Source: Mycobacterium sp. 1465703.0 (GTDB lineage Bacteria; Actinomycetota; Actinomycetes; Mycobacteriales; Mycobacteriaceae). From it: DNA of 64,000 nt. Location of the stretch: NCBI RefSeq assembly GCF_001672975.1, contig NZ_LZKU01000232.1, positions 1 through 64,000 of the forward strand, written 5' to 3'. Positions 25,874 to 34,150 of the stretch are shown one piece after another (positions within the stretch are counted from its first letter, which is position 1; every line of letters begins with the position of its first letter). A program made the position numbers and the translations under genes. The notes beneath the pieces were generated by a model that had not been told where the DNA came from, made no database searches, and saw only the letters and a program-made list of their open reading frames with translations.

Positions 25874-26551
25874 CTACCAGCCCCGCTCGCGCCATTCACT
25901 CAGATGGGGGCGCTCGGCGCCCAAGGCCGTGTCGTCGCCATGGCCGGGATAGATGACGGTGGAGTCGTCATAGACGTCGAACACCCGGGTGCTGACGTCG
26001 TCGATCAGCTGGGTGAAATCGCCGGATTTCCAGGTCTTCCCGACGCCGCCCGGGAACAGGCAGTCGCCGGTGAACAGCTGCGTGACCCCGCCGGTCGCGG
26101 GTCCGTCCAGGGCCAGCGCGATCGAGCCGGGGGTGTGCCCGCGCAAGTGGATGACGTCGAACGTCAACTCGCCGATCTGCACGGTGTCACCGTTGGCCAG
26201 CAAACGGTCCGGTTTGACCGGCAGCGGCTCCGCGTCGATTTCGTTGGCGGCGGTCGGCGCTCCGGTGGCGGCGGCGACCGCCTCCAGCGCCTGCCAGTGA
26301 TCGAAGTGCTGATGGCTGGTCACGATCAGCGACACCTTCGGCGCGTTCTGCCGGATCAGGTCGATCAAGATGTCCGCGTCGTTGGCGGCGTCGATCAGCA
26401 ATGTTTCGCCGGTAGCGGAACATGTGACCAGATATGCGTTGTTGTCCATAGGGCCCACCGACACCTTTAAGATCGTGGCGCCGGGTAGGGTCCGGCGGGC
26501 CGCGGTACCGGGGTCGACGTGGCCGGTGTAGTTGTCGTCCACTGCAGTCAT
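25874..26551 (-). CDS. Metallo-beta-lactamase-fold hydrolase, glyoxalase II-like (Rv1637c homologue)
   Basis: This is a 225-residue hydrolase with two-metal binding motifs: TSHQHFDHW (HxHxDH), GHTPGSIAL, GDCLFPGGVGKT and IYPGHGDDT. The fold and motifs fit hydroxyacylglutathione hydrolase-like enzymes. Mycobacteria lack glutathione, so a mycothiol thioester or another substrate is more likely. It is divergent from uvrA, with about 190 bases between starts that carry the uvrA damage promoter. Confidence 0.88.
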   Translation of the reverse strand: MTAVDDNYTGHVDPGTAARRTLPGATILKVSVGPMDNNAYLVTCSATGETLLIDAANDADILIDLIRQNAPKVSLIVTSHQHFDHWQALEAVAAATGAPTAANEIDAEPLPVKPDRLLANGDTVQIGELTFDVIHLRGHTPGSIALALDGPATGGVTQLFTGDCLFPGGVGKTWKSGDFTQLIDDVSTRVFDVYDDSTVIYPGHGDDTALGAERPHLSEWRERGW

Positions 26552-26635
26552 GTGCGCTACTCCTTGATCCAGCCGAGTCGGCAGCGTCGTCGTCGGCGCC
26601 CGTCACTGGCGGCCACGTTACTGGTCACACGTGGC

Positions 26636-26658
26636 TTGTCGGTATGGGCACATAGCAT
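26636..26658 (+). promoter_or_regulatory. PafBC-type DNA-damage promoter of uvrA
   Basis: TTGTCGGTA (26636-26644), exactly eight bases, then TAGCAT (26653-26658). It differs from the uvrB element only at the last base of the -35. The start of transcription would be near 26665, leaving a leader of about 76 bases before the TTG start. Confidence 0.72.
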
Positions 26659-26740
26659 GGATTGCGCCGTGCGCAATCCCGGTTCGGGATCGCTTTGCGG
26701 CTACGGAGAAGTTGCCAGATAGTTCCGGAGAGGGGCAGCG

Positions 26741-29662
26741 TTGGCTGACCGTCTGATCATCAAAGGCGCCCGCGAGCATAACCTGCGCGGCGTCGATCTC
26801 GACCTGCCCCGCGACGCGCTCATCGTGTTCACCGGGCTGTCGGGTTCGGGTAAGTCATCGCTGGCCTTTGACACGATTTTCGCCGAGGGGCAACGCCGCT
26901 ACGTGGAGTCCCTGTCGGCCTACGCCCGCCAGTTCCTGGGGCAGATGGACAAGCCGGACGTGGACTTCATCGAGGGGCTGTCCCCGGCTGTGTCCATCGA
27001 CCAGAAATCCACCAACCGCAACCCGCGATCGACCGTCGGAACCATCACCGAGGTCTACGACTACCTGCGACTGCTTTACGCGCGGGCCGGAACGCCGCAC
27101 TGCCCGATCTGCGGCGAGCGGATCGCCCGGCAGACCCCCCAGCAAATCGTGGATCAGGTGCTGGCGATGCCGGAGGGCAATCGATTCCTGGTGCTCGCCC
27201 CGGTGGTGCGCACCCGCAAGGGCGAGTTCGCCGACCTCTTCGAGAAGCTCAACGCCCAGGGCTACAGCCGGGTGCGGGTCGACGGTGTGGTGCACTCGCT
27301 GACCGATCCGCCGAAGCTGAAGAAGCAGGAGAAGCACGACATCGAGGTGGTGGTGGACCGCCTGACCGTCAAGGCATCCGCCAAGCAGCGGCTCACCGAT
27401 TCGGTGGAGACCGCGCTGAACCTGGCCGACGGCATCGTGGTGCTCGAATTCGTCGATCACGAACACGACGCCCACAACCGCGAACAGCGGTTTTCCGAAA
27501 AGCTCGCCTGTCCTAACGGGCACGCGCTGGCGGTCGACGATCTGGAACCGCGGTCGTTCTCGTTCAACTCGCCCTACGGCGCCTGCCCCGAGTGCTCCGG
27601 CCTGGGAATCCGCAAGGAAGTCGACCCCGACCTGGTGATTCCCGACCCCGAGCGCACGCTGGCCGAGGGGGCGGTGGCGCCGTGGTCGGCGGGTCACACC
27701 GCGGAGTACTTCACCCGCATGATGGCCGGCCTCGGCGACGAGCTGGGCTTCGACGTCGACACCCCGTGGCGCAAGCTGCCGGCCAAGGCCCGCAAGGCAA
27801 TTCTGGAGGGCTCCGACCACCAGGTGCACGTGCGCTACCGCAACCGGTACGGCCGGACCCGGTCCTACTACGCGGATTTCGAAGGCGTGCTGGCGTTCTT
27901 GCAGCGCAAGATGGCGCAAACCGAGTCCGAGCAGATGAAGGAACGCTACGAGGGCTTCATGCGCGACGTGCCCTGCCCGGTGTGTGAGGGCACCCGGCTC
28001 AAGCCGGAGATTCTGGCGGTGACGCTGGCCGGCGAATCCGGCGGGGAGAAGGCCGCGAAATCCATCGCCGAAGTCTGCGATCTGTCGATCTCGGATTGCG
28101 CGGACTTTCTGAACGGGCTGACCCTCGGGCCTCGCGAGAAGGCGATCGCCGGGCAGGTGCTCAAGGAAATCCAGTCGCGGCTGGGCTTCTTGCTCGACGT
28201 CGGGCTGGAGTATCTGTCGCTGTCGCGCGCCGCGGCCACCCTGTCCGGCGGTGAGGCGCAGCGCATTCGGCTGGCCACCCAGATCGGGTCCGGTCTGGTG
28301 GGCGTGCTCTACGTCCTCGACGAGCCGTCCATCGGGCTGCATCAGCGCGACAACCGTCGGCTCATCGAAACCCTCACTCGGCTAAGGGGTTTGGGCAACA
28401 CACTGATCGTCGTCGAACACGACGAGGACACCATCGCGCACGCCGACTGGATCGTCGATATCGGCCCCCGCGCCGGTGAGCACGGTGGCCAGATCGTGCA
28501 CAGCGGCACCTACAGCGAGCTGCTGGCCAACAAGGACTCGATCACCGGCGCCTACCTGTCCGGCAAGGAGCGCATCGAGTTGCCGGCGAAGCGTCGCCCC
28601 GTCGACAAGCGGCGGCTGACCGTCGTCGGTGCTCGCGAGCACAACCTGCGCGGCATCGATGTCTCGTTCCCGCTCGGCGTGCTCACCTCGGTGACCGGCG
28701 TGTCCGGCTCCGGCAAGTCGACGCTGGTCAACGACATCCTGGCGGCGGTGCTGGCCAACCGGCTCAACGGTGCCCGGCAGGTTCCGGGCCGTCATACCCG
28801 GGTCACCGGGCTGGATCACCTGGACAAGCTGGTGCGGGTGGACCAGTCACCGATCGGTCGCACGCCGCGATCCAACCCGGCCACCTACACCGGCGTTTTC
28901 GACAAGATCCGCACGCTGTTCGCCGCCACCACCGAGGCCAAAGTCCGTGGCTATCAACCGGGCCGGTTCTCGTTCAACGTCAAGGGCGGCCGCTGCGAAG
29001 CGTGCACCGGTGACGGCACCATCAAGATCGAGATGAACTTCCTGCCCGACGTGTATGTGCCGTGCGAAGTCTGTCACGGCGCCCGGTACAACCGGGAGAC
29101 GCTCGAGGTGCACTACAAGGGCAAGACCATCTCCGAAGTGCTGGACATGTCGATCGAGGAAGCGGCGGAGTTCTTCGAGCCGATCACCGGTATTCATCGC
29201 TACCTGCGCACCCTGGTCGACGTCGGGTTGGGATACGTGCGGCTCGGCCAGCCCGCACCGACGCTGTCCGGTGGCGAGGCGCAGCGCGTCAAATTGGCCG
29301 CGGAACTGCAGAAGCGCTCCACCGGGCGCACCGTTTACATCCTGGACGAGCCCACCACGGGTTTGCATTTCGACGACATCCGCAAGCTGCTGAGGGTCAT
29401 CAACGGCCTTGTGGACAAAGGCAATACGGTCATCGTCATCGAACACAACCTGGACGTGATCAAGACCTCGGACTGGATCATCGACATGGGACCGGAAGGC
29501 GGTGCCGAGGGCGGAACCGTTGTCGCGGAAGGCACTCCGGAGGACGTGGCCGCGGTGCCGGAGAGCTACACCGGCAAGTTCCTCGCCGAGGTGATCGGCC
29601 GTAACCCGGCGCCATCCAGTGCTGCGCGGAAGTCCGCCACGCGTCGCAAAGTCACTGCCTGA
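26741..29662 (+). CDS. uvrA: UvrABC excinuclease subunit A
   Basis: This 973-residue ABC-type ATPase recognises bulky DNA lesions and loads UvrB. Two nucleotide-binding sites are visible: Walker [15 protein letters not shown] and [13 protein letters not shown], two ABC signatures with LSGGEAQR, and Walker [14 protein letters not shown] and [13 protein letters not shown]. Zinc-binding clusters include CPICGER, CPNGHAL...CPEC and CEACTGDG...[12 protein letters not shown] at 26741 ([14 protein letters not shown]) is the conserved start and follows GGAGAGGGG. The paired damage promoter links it to uvrB, although the two genes are about 4.7 kb apart. Confidence 0.97.
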   Translation: MADRLIIKGAREHNLRGVDLDLPRDALIVFTGLSGSGKSSLAFDTIFAEGQRRYVESLSAYARQFLGQMDKPDVDFIEGLSPAVSIDQKSTNRNPRSTVGTITEVYDYLRLLYARAGTPHCPICGERIARQTPQQIVDQVLAMPEGNRFLVLAPVVRTRKGEFADLFEKLNAQGYSRVRVDGVVHSLTDPPKLKKQEKHDIEVVVDRLTVKASAKQRLTDSVETALNLADGIVVLEFVDHEHDAHNREQRFSEKLACPNGHALAVDDLEPRSFSFNSPYGACPECSGLGIRKEVDPDLVIPDPERTLAEGAVAPWSAGHTAEYFTRMMAGLGDELGFDVDTPWRKLPAKARKAILEGSDHQVHVRYRNRYGRTRSYYADFEGVLAFLQRKMAQTESEQMKERYEGFMRDVPCPVCEGTRLKPEILAVTLAGESGGEKAAKSIAEVCDLSISDCADFLNGLTLGPREKAIAGQVLKEIQSRLGFLLDVGLEYLSLSRAAATLSGGEAQRIRLATQIGSGLVGVLYVLDEPSIGLHQRDNRRLIETLTRLRGLGNTLIVVEHDEDTIAHADWIVDIGPRAGEHGGQIVHSGTYSELLANKDSITGAYLSGKERIELPAKRRPVDKRRLTVVGAREHNLRGIDVSFPLGVLTSVTGVSGSGKSTLVNDILAAVLANRLNGARQVPGRHTRVTGLDHLDKLVRVDQSPIGRTPRSNPATYTGVFDKIRTLFAATTEAKVRGYQPGRFSFNVKGGRCEACTGDGTIKIEMNFLPDVYVPCEVCHGARYNRETLEVHYKGKTISEVLDMSIEEAAEFFEPITGIHRYLRTLVDVGLGYVRLGQPAPTLSGGEAQRVKLAAELQKRSTGRTVYILDEPTTGLHFDDIRKLLRVINGLVDKGNTVIVIEHNLDVIKTSDWIIDMGPEGGAEGGTVVAEGTPEDVAAVPESYTGKFLAEVIGRNPAPSSAARKSATRRKVTA

Positions 29663-29697
29663 CAGGCTATTTCGAGGGCGAGCCGGATGGTCGCCGG

Positions 29698-29946
29698 TTA
29701 GTCTTGCTCCGGGTGCATCGACTCGCGGATCTGGGCCAGCCGCTCGGCCGCCGCGCGCTGCCGTTCCTCGTACTGCGCCTCGACCGATTGGCCCTCGGGT
29801 GATTCCGCATCGAGTTCGGCGGCACCTTGTGCCGTCGAGTATCGGCCCTCGATCGTGTCACGCACGGATTCAAAGGTCGGAACGCCGGCGCTGTCGTATT
29901 CCGGGCCGGGCCGGTTCGCGCCGGGATTGACTGGTTCGTCGGGCAT
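29698..29946 (-). CDS. Small conserved hypothetical protein (Rv1638A-like)
   Basis: This 82-residue acidic, Cys-free protein has a disordered N-terminal half and a predicted long helix at residues about 40-80 (SPEGQSVEAQYEERQRAAAERLAQIRESM), possibly coiled coil. It sits where M. tuberculosis carries Rv1638A, convergent with uvrA. ATG 29946 is the start. Its function is unknown. It has no signal peptide or membrane segment. Confidence 0.7.
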   Translation of the reverse strand: MPDEPVNPGANRPGPEYDSAGVPTFESVRDTIEGRYSTAQGAAELDAESPEGQSVEAQYEERQRAAAERLAQIRESMHPEQD

Positions 29947-30080
29947 ACCGTAACGCTACTGCGATCAGCGCGGGAACGACTGTTCACGGAAACAAATGCC
30001 GCGACGAAGCGGCGTGCTTTCGCAGTTCATTGCCCGCGCAAAGGGGTCTTAATTAGCCGCTTATGCAACAATCCCCTTGG

Positions 30081-30102
30081 TAATTCGTCGCGATTCGAAT
30101 TA
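30081..30102. promoter_or_regulatory. 22-bp inverted repeat upstream of the acyltransferase gene
   Basis: TAATTCG (30081-30087) and CGAATTA (30096-30102) are perfect inverted arms around eight bases that include TCGCGA. It lies 57 bases before ATG 30159, in AT-rich sequence. Size and symmetry suit a dimeric regulator. No regulator gene is adjacent. Confidence 0.5.
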
Positions 30103-30158
30103 AGAAACAGGCACACCAAAAAATTGCCCCGAAGGCACGGTAATAGCGGAGGTCACCT

Positions 30159-30875
30159 ATGGAAGCGGCGCAACTCACGGCAACCGAGATTGACCGCCCG
30201 TGGTCCGACACGGGGTTCGGCTGGCGCGACCACTCGACGGGATGTTGGGTCACCGCGTCCACCCCCGAGGCGGAGCCGGATCTGTGGCATCAGTATCTGG
30301 ACGGTGCTCTGAACAGTTATCGGCGGCACGGGCTGGATTGGGTGCTCAACCTCGACCACATTCGCGACGGTACCGACACGGCACTGTTTTTTGCCGCGCT
30401 TGATCCGGACGGCCGGGTTGTCGGGGGTACCCGCGTCGTGGGGCCGCTGCGCTCGCCGGACGACTCGCACGCTCTCGAGGAATGGAGAGGCAATCCAGGC
30501 CTTCCCCTGCTGCGCCACATGATTTCCAACCGGCTTCCGTTCGGCGTCGTGGAGGTGAAAAGCGCCTGGGTCGACTCTGATCAATACGGACATCGCACAC
30601 TGTCCACGGTGCTGGCCCGCACGGCACTGCCCATGATGACGCTGTTGGGTGCGCAGTTCGTCATGGCAACCGCGGCGGCGCACGTGCTGGATCAGTGGCA
30701 GTCCTCCGGTGGCGTCGTGGCCAACCGCGTCCCGGCGGCGTTATATCCCAACGAAAACTACCGAACAAAGGTGATGTGGTGGGATCGTCGCACCATTGCC
30801 ACACACGCCGAGCCGGCACAATTCAAGCTGATGTGCGCCGAGAACTCCGAAATCCTCAGTCGCATCTCGGCTTAA
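30159..30875 (+). CDS. Putative LuxI-fold/GNAT N-acyltransferase
   Basis: This 238-residue soluble protein has a layout reminiscent of autoinducer-synthase or N-acyl amino acid synthase folds: FFAALDPDGRVVGGTRVVGPL (an F-x-A-x-D-x-x-G-x-VVGG strand-turn-strand), then LPLLRHMISNRLPFGVVEVKSAWVDSD and GHRTLSTVLARTALPMMTLLGAQFVMATAAAH in the acyl-donor half. Those elements resemble the G-x-x-R and E-x-x-R regions of LuxI, but not all classical LuxI residues are identifiable. A GGAGG site precedes ATG 30159. The P450 gene follows 57 bases after it with its own -10. A role making an acylated small molecule is inference. A generic GNAT of other function is the main alternative. Confidence 0.5.
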   Translation: MEAAQLTATEIDRPWSDTGFGWRDHSTGCWVTASTPEAEPDLWHQYLDGALNSYRRHGLDWVLNLDHIRDGTDTALFFAALDPDGRVVGGTRVVGPLRSPDDSHALEEWRGNPGLPLLRHMISNRLPFGVVEVKSAWVDSDQYGHRTLSTVLARTALPMMTLLGAQFVMATAAAHVLDQWQSSGGVVANRVPAALYPNENYRTKVMWWDRRTIATHAEPAQFKLMCAENSEILSRISA

Positions 30876-30920
30876 CAGAAATCAGTGAAGTCACAGTTCC
30901 GCTTGTCCGCGAAAGTGTTC

Positions 30921-30926
30921 TAGGGT
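30921..30926 (+). promoter_or_regulatory. -10 element of the P450 gene, leaderless arrangement
   Basis: TAGGGT, exactly six bases (CGAGTC), then GTG 30933. Confidence 0.5.
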
Positions 30927-30932
30927 CGAGTC

Positions 30933-32303
30933 GTGTCCGTCGCTGAGTCCTTCCGTGACATTGCAACGTTGCCTTTAGCCCCGAAAAACCCACTTCCGTA
31001 TCGCGAACGGCTAAAGGCCATCAGGGAATTCCATACCGGCACCAACAAACTTCGCGATGCCGGCGGGCCCGTCACCAGGGTTACCTTAGGGCCCAGGTGG
31101 CTGATCCCGCCGATCGTTTTGGCGACATCGCCGCAAGGGATCCGCGACATCGTCAGCGTGCGAGACGGTTCCGTCGACAAGACCAGCACGGTGGCCACCG
31201 AGCTTCGACGGCTGCTCGGCGGAAACCTGTTCGTCTTGCCCCACGCCGAGTGGTTGCCGCGTCGACGCACCCTGCAACCGGTGTTCACCCGTCAGCGCGT
31301 TCGCCAGTTCGGCGGACACATGGCCGAGGCCGCCGAGCTCGTCTGCGCCGAGTGGTGCGAGGACACCGAGATCGATCTGGATGCGCAGTGCCGCACATTG
31401 ACCTTGCGGGCGTTGGGTCGCTCGGTCTTGGGTTTAGACCTCGCTGAGCGCTCCGACGCGATCGCCGAGCCGCTGCGGGTGGCGACGAGCTACGCGGTCA
31501 AGCGAGCGCTGCGGCCGCTTCGCGCACCACATTGGCTGCCCACACCGGCGCGGCGGCGCGCCCGCGTCGCGGCCGGGGTGATTCGCGAGCTGGCAGACGA
31601 AATTCTGCAGGCGTGTCGTGCCGACCCCCACCGGGAGGCTCCGCTGGTACGCGCGCTGATCGCCGCCACCGACCCGGAAACCGGGCGGTCGTTGTCGGAC
31701 GCCGAGATCCGCGACGAGATGATTATTTTCCTGTTCGCCGGCCACGACACCACGGCGACGACTCTGACCTACGCGCTGTGGGCATTGGGTCGTCATCCGG
31801 ACCTGCAGGATCGCGTCGCGGCCGAAGCCGCCGGCATCGGAGATCGCCGGCTTACTCCCGACGACGTTGCGCGGCTGGGATTTACGGTCCAGGTACTGCA
31901 GGAGGCGCTGCGGCTGTGTCCACCGGGACCGACCGGAACCCGGATGGCGACCCGCGACGTCGAGGTTGCCGGCTACCGCGTCAAAGCCGGCACCATGCTG
32001 GCATTCGGAAGGATGGCGGCACAGACCGATCCGCGCTTATGGGACGACACGCTGCGATTCGATCCGGAACGATTCGACCCCGGGCGCGCTGAGGGTCGCG
32101 ACCGCTGGCAATACCTTCCTTTCGGCGGCGGACCGCGCTCATGTATCGGGGACCACTTTGCGATGTTGGAAGCCACCCTCGCGTTGGCGACCATCGTCCG
32201 CCGAGTCCGGATCGAGTCTCTGTCGGATGATTTCCCACTGGCCGTGCCCTTCACGATGGTCGCGGCGGCTCCGATCAGGGCCCGGATACGGTTGCGTCGC
32301 TGA
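30933..32303 (+). CDS. Cytochrome P450
   Basis: This is a 456-residue heme monooxygenase. The I-helix oxygen-binding motif is LFAGHDTTATTLTYALW. The K-helix is EALRLCPPGPTGTR, in which ExxR is represented by E-A-L-R. FDPERFDPGR precedes the heme loop FGGGPRSCIGDHFA with the proximal Cys. No N-terminal membrane anchor is seen, as in soluble bacterial P450s. Sequence style is close to fatty-acid or CYP132-like mycobacterial enzymes, but the substrate is unknown. It follows the putative acyltransferase on the same strand and could oxidise its product. Its 3' end is overlapped for 165 bases by the antisense diguanylate cyclase gene. Confidence 0.92.
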   Translation: MSVAESFRDIATLPLAPKNPLPYRERLKAIREFHTGTNKLRDAGGPVTRVTLGPRWLIPPIVLATSPQGIRDIVSVRDGSVDKTSTVATELRRLLGGNLFVLPHAEWLPRRRTLQPVFTRQRVRQFGGHMAEAAELVCAEWCEDTEIDLDAQCRTLTLRALGRSVLGLDLAERSDAIAEPLRVATSYAVKRALRPLRAPHWLPTPARRRARVAAGVIRELADEILQACRADPHREAPLVRALIAATDPETGRSLSDAEIRDEMIIFLFAGHDTTATTLTYALWALGRHPDLQDRVAAEAAGIGDRRLTPDDVARLGFTVQVLQEALRLCPPGPTGTRMATRDVEVAGYRVKAGTMLAFGRMAAQTDPRLWDDTLRFDPERFDPGRAEGRDRWQYLPFGGGPRSCIGDHFAMLEATLALATIVRRVRIESLSDDFPLAVPFTMVAAAPIRARIRLRR

Positions 32304-33392
32304 CCTTCCTGCTGTGCTAGGTCCCCAGCTGTGCTGAACCTGGTTTCCGCCGCGGCGTTTGGCGGCATACATCGCCATGTCGGCGACGATGATGAGCTCG
32401 TCGACCAGCCGCCATGCCACCTCGGTTTCGGTCAGAAGGTGCAGTTCGGTGCTGGCGGTGCCGATGCTCGCCGTCACCTCCGGGGACAGCTGGGCCAGCG
32501 CGGTGCAAAGCTCCGCGGTGAGGGGTCCCACGTCGGGGCTGTCGGAGGTCAGCGCGACCAAGAATTCCTCGCCGCCGGCACGGCAGATGACCGCGTCGGC
32601 GGGGGTGTGCCCGCGCAGCACGTCCGCCACGGTCCGCAGAACCTGGTCACCGGCCGAATGGCCGTAGGTGTCGTTGATGCGTTTGAAGTTGTCCAGGTCG
32701 GTCATCGCCAACACCAGGTGGGTGTGCGTCGGTGGGGGATTCGCCACCCGGCTACTGACCGCCTCGGTGAACGCCCGCCGGTTCAGCAGGCCGGTCAGCG
32801 CGTCCTGCTCGGAGCGGTCAGCGTAGGTTTTCATGGCCTGCGAGGTGCCCCAAATGCCAACGGGGAGGAAGAAATTCAGGAAAGCGTTGAGCCAGAACGC
32901 AGAGGCCGCGGCTGCCGCATTGGCCTCGTGGGCCAGCCGCAGCACCGCTACGGTGGCGACCACGACGGCAGCGGCCCCGTTGAAGACCAGAAGTTTGGGG
33001 CTGTGCAAAAACGCGATGTAACAGCCGGTGATGGCCAACCCGGTACACGTCAGGGCGGCGAGGCCCGCCGTGGGCTGGACCAGGCTCCACCCGCCGACAC
33101 ACACAATCGCGGCCATGACGCCAACCTGCGACTGGCGACGCGTGGGCCAGCGGGTCAGCCACAACAGGGTCACACCCAGGGTGAAGGTGACGCCAACCAC
33201 GCCGGTGGCCACCTCTACGGCGCTGGGCTGTTGTTGGGTCGGCAATATGGTGAGCGGTACCAACGCCGATGATCCGGTGATGCCGGCCAAGATCATCCGT
33301 GCTGGACGCAGCGTTCCGGATTGGCGCAGGAACATGGTCATCCACTCGTAGTGGTCGGGTTGGCTCCACCACGCTTTGAGCCGTGACATCAC
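32139..33392 (-). CDS. Membrane GGDEF diguanylate cyclase with an unusual C-terminal tail
   Basis: This is a 417-residue integral membrane protein. About six hydrophobic helices at residues 35-185 form an N-terminal sensor. The GGDEF domain is about 195-350: DALTGLLNRRAF at its start, AMTDLDNFKRINDTYGH as substrate region, and RAGGEEFLVAL, so the active-site loop is the permitted GGEEF variant. This predicts c-di-GMP synthesis. The domain normally ends near AAKRRGGN. Here the frame continues about 65 residues with a polar Arg/Asp-rich tail, because the stop falls at 32139, inside the antisense of the P450 gene. The tail may be a lost-stop read-through. Confidence 0.85.
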   Translation of the reverse strand: MMSRLKAWWSQPDHYEWMTMFLRQSGTLRPARMILAGITGSSALVPLTILPTQQQPSAVEVATGVVGVTFTLGVTLLWLTRWPTRRQSQVGVMAAIVCVGGWSLVQPTAGLAALTCTGLAITGCYIAFLHSPKLLVFNGAAAVVVATVAVLRLAHEANAAAAASAFWLNAFLNFFLPVGIWGTSQAMKTYADRSEQDALTGLLNRRAFTEAVSSRVANPPPTHTHLVLAMTDLDNFKRINDTYGHSAGDQVLRTVADVLRGHTPADAVICRAGGEEFLVALTSDSPDVGPLTAELCTALAQLSPEVTASIGTASTELHLLTETEVAWRLVDELIIVADMAMYAAKRRGGNQVQHSWGPSTAGRSATQPYPGPDRSRRDHREGHGQWEIIRQRLDPDSADDGRQREGGFQHRKVVPDT

Positions 33393-33532
33393 TCGGCGAA
33401 ACCCTTCCCTGTGGTTTTTGAGCCACCCGCGGCCGCTTGTGCTGTGTATGCGGATGCTACTCCCGGGTAACGAGTTGCAAGGGCGTGTTTGGCAAGTCCG
33501 GGGTTGACGGCCGGCAGGTCGCCGCGAATGCC

Positions 33533-34144
33533 ATGATTGCGGCCATGGCTTCTCGACACATGCGATTTCGGTTGTTCTATCGGGTCGGCTTCACGCCTTG
33601 GGAGGGCCATCAGATCGCGCAGGGCCTGCGGGATCTGATCGAGGGAACGCCGGACACGCCGGCATTGCCGCAAGCGTCTGCCCTGGACGTGGGATGCGGA
33701 ACCGGTGATTGCGCCATCTATCTTGCTCAGCGGGGCTGGCAAGTCACCGGGGTCGACTACGTCGCAAAGCCGCTCGAAAAGGCGCGGGCCAAGGCCCGCA
33801 CCGCCAATGTTGAGGTCGATTTCGTCCGTGCTGACGTCACCCAGTTGAGTCAGTCGGGAATCGGTACGGGCTTTGGCTTGATCGTCGATAACGGGTGCAT
33901 TCACAACATGAGTGGCGCCGATCGTGAGGCATACGTCCGTGAGGTCAGCGCCGTGGCGGCGCCGGACGCGCGGCTTTTCATCGTCGCTTTCCCTCCAGGT
34001 GGGCGGTTCGGCGTGCCTGGTATTGATCACGCCGAGATCGAACGACGATTCGCTCCGGGCTGGACGCTGTTGTCCAGCGGCAACGAGCGGGAGCTCGACG
34101 ACAAGACCGCGACGTACTACTACCTGTTTCAGCGCCGCAGTTAA
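33533..34144 (+). CDS. Class I SAM-dependent methyltransferase
   Basis: This is a cytoplasmic enzyme of 203 residues from ATG 33533, or four shorter from ATG 33545 (MASRHMRF). The SAM-binding motif I is LDVGCGTGDCAIYLA, followed by acidic motif II VTGVDYVAKPLEKARAKA and VDFVRADVTQL. LIVDNGCIHNMSGADREAYVREV resembles thiopurine-type or small-molecule methyltransferases. It lies alone on the plus strand between two minus-strand c-di-GMP genes. The substrate is unknown; tailoring of a small metabolite made nearby is possible. Confidence 0.82.
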   Translation: MIAAMASRHMRFRLFYRVGFTPWEGHQIAQGLRDLIEGTPDTPALPQASALDVGCGTGDCAIYLAQRGWQVTGVDYVAKPLEKARAKARTANVEVDFVRADVTQLSQSGIGTGFGLIVDNGCIHNMSGADREAYVREVSAVAAPDARLFIVAFPPGGRFGVPGIDHAEIERRFAPGWTLLSSGNERELDDKTATYYYLFQRRS

Positions 34145-34150
34145 GACCGA

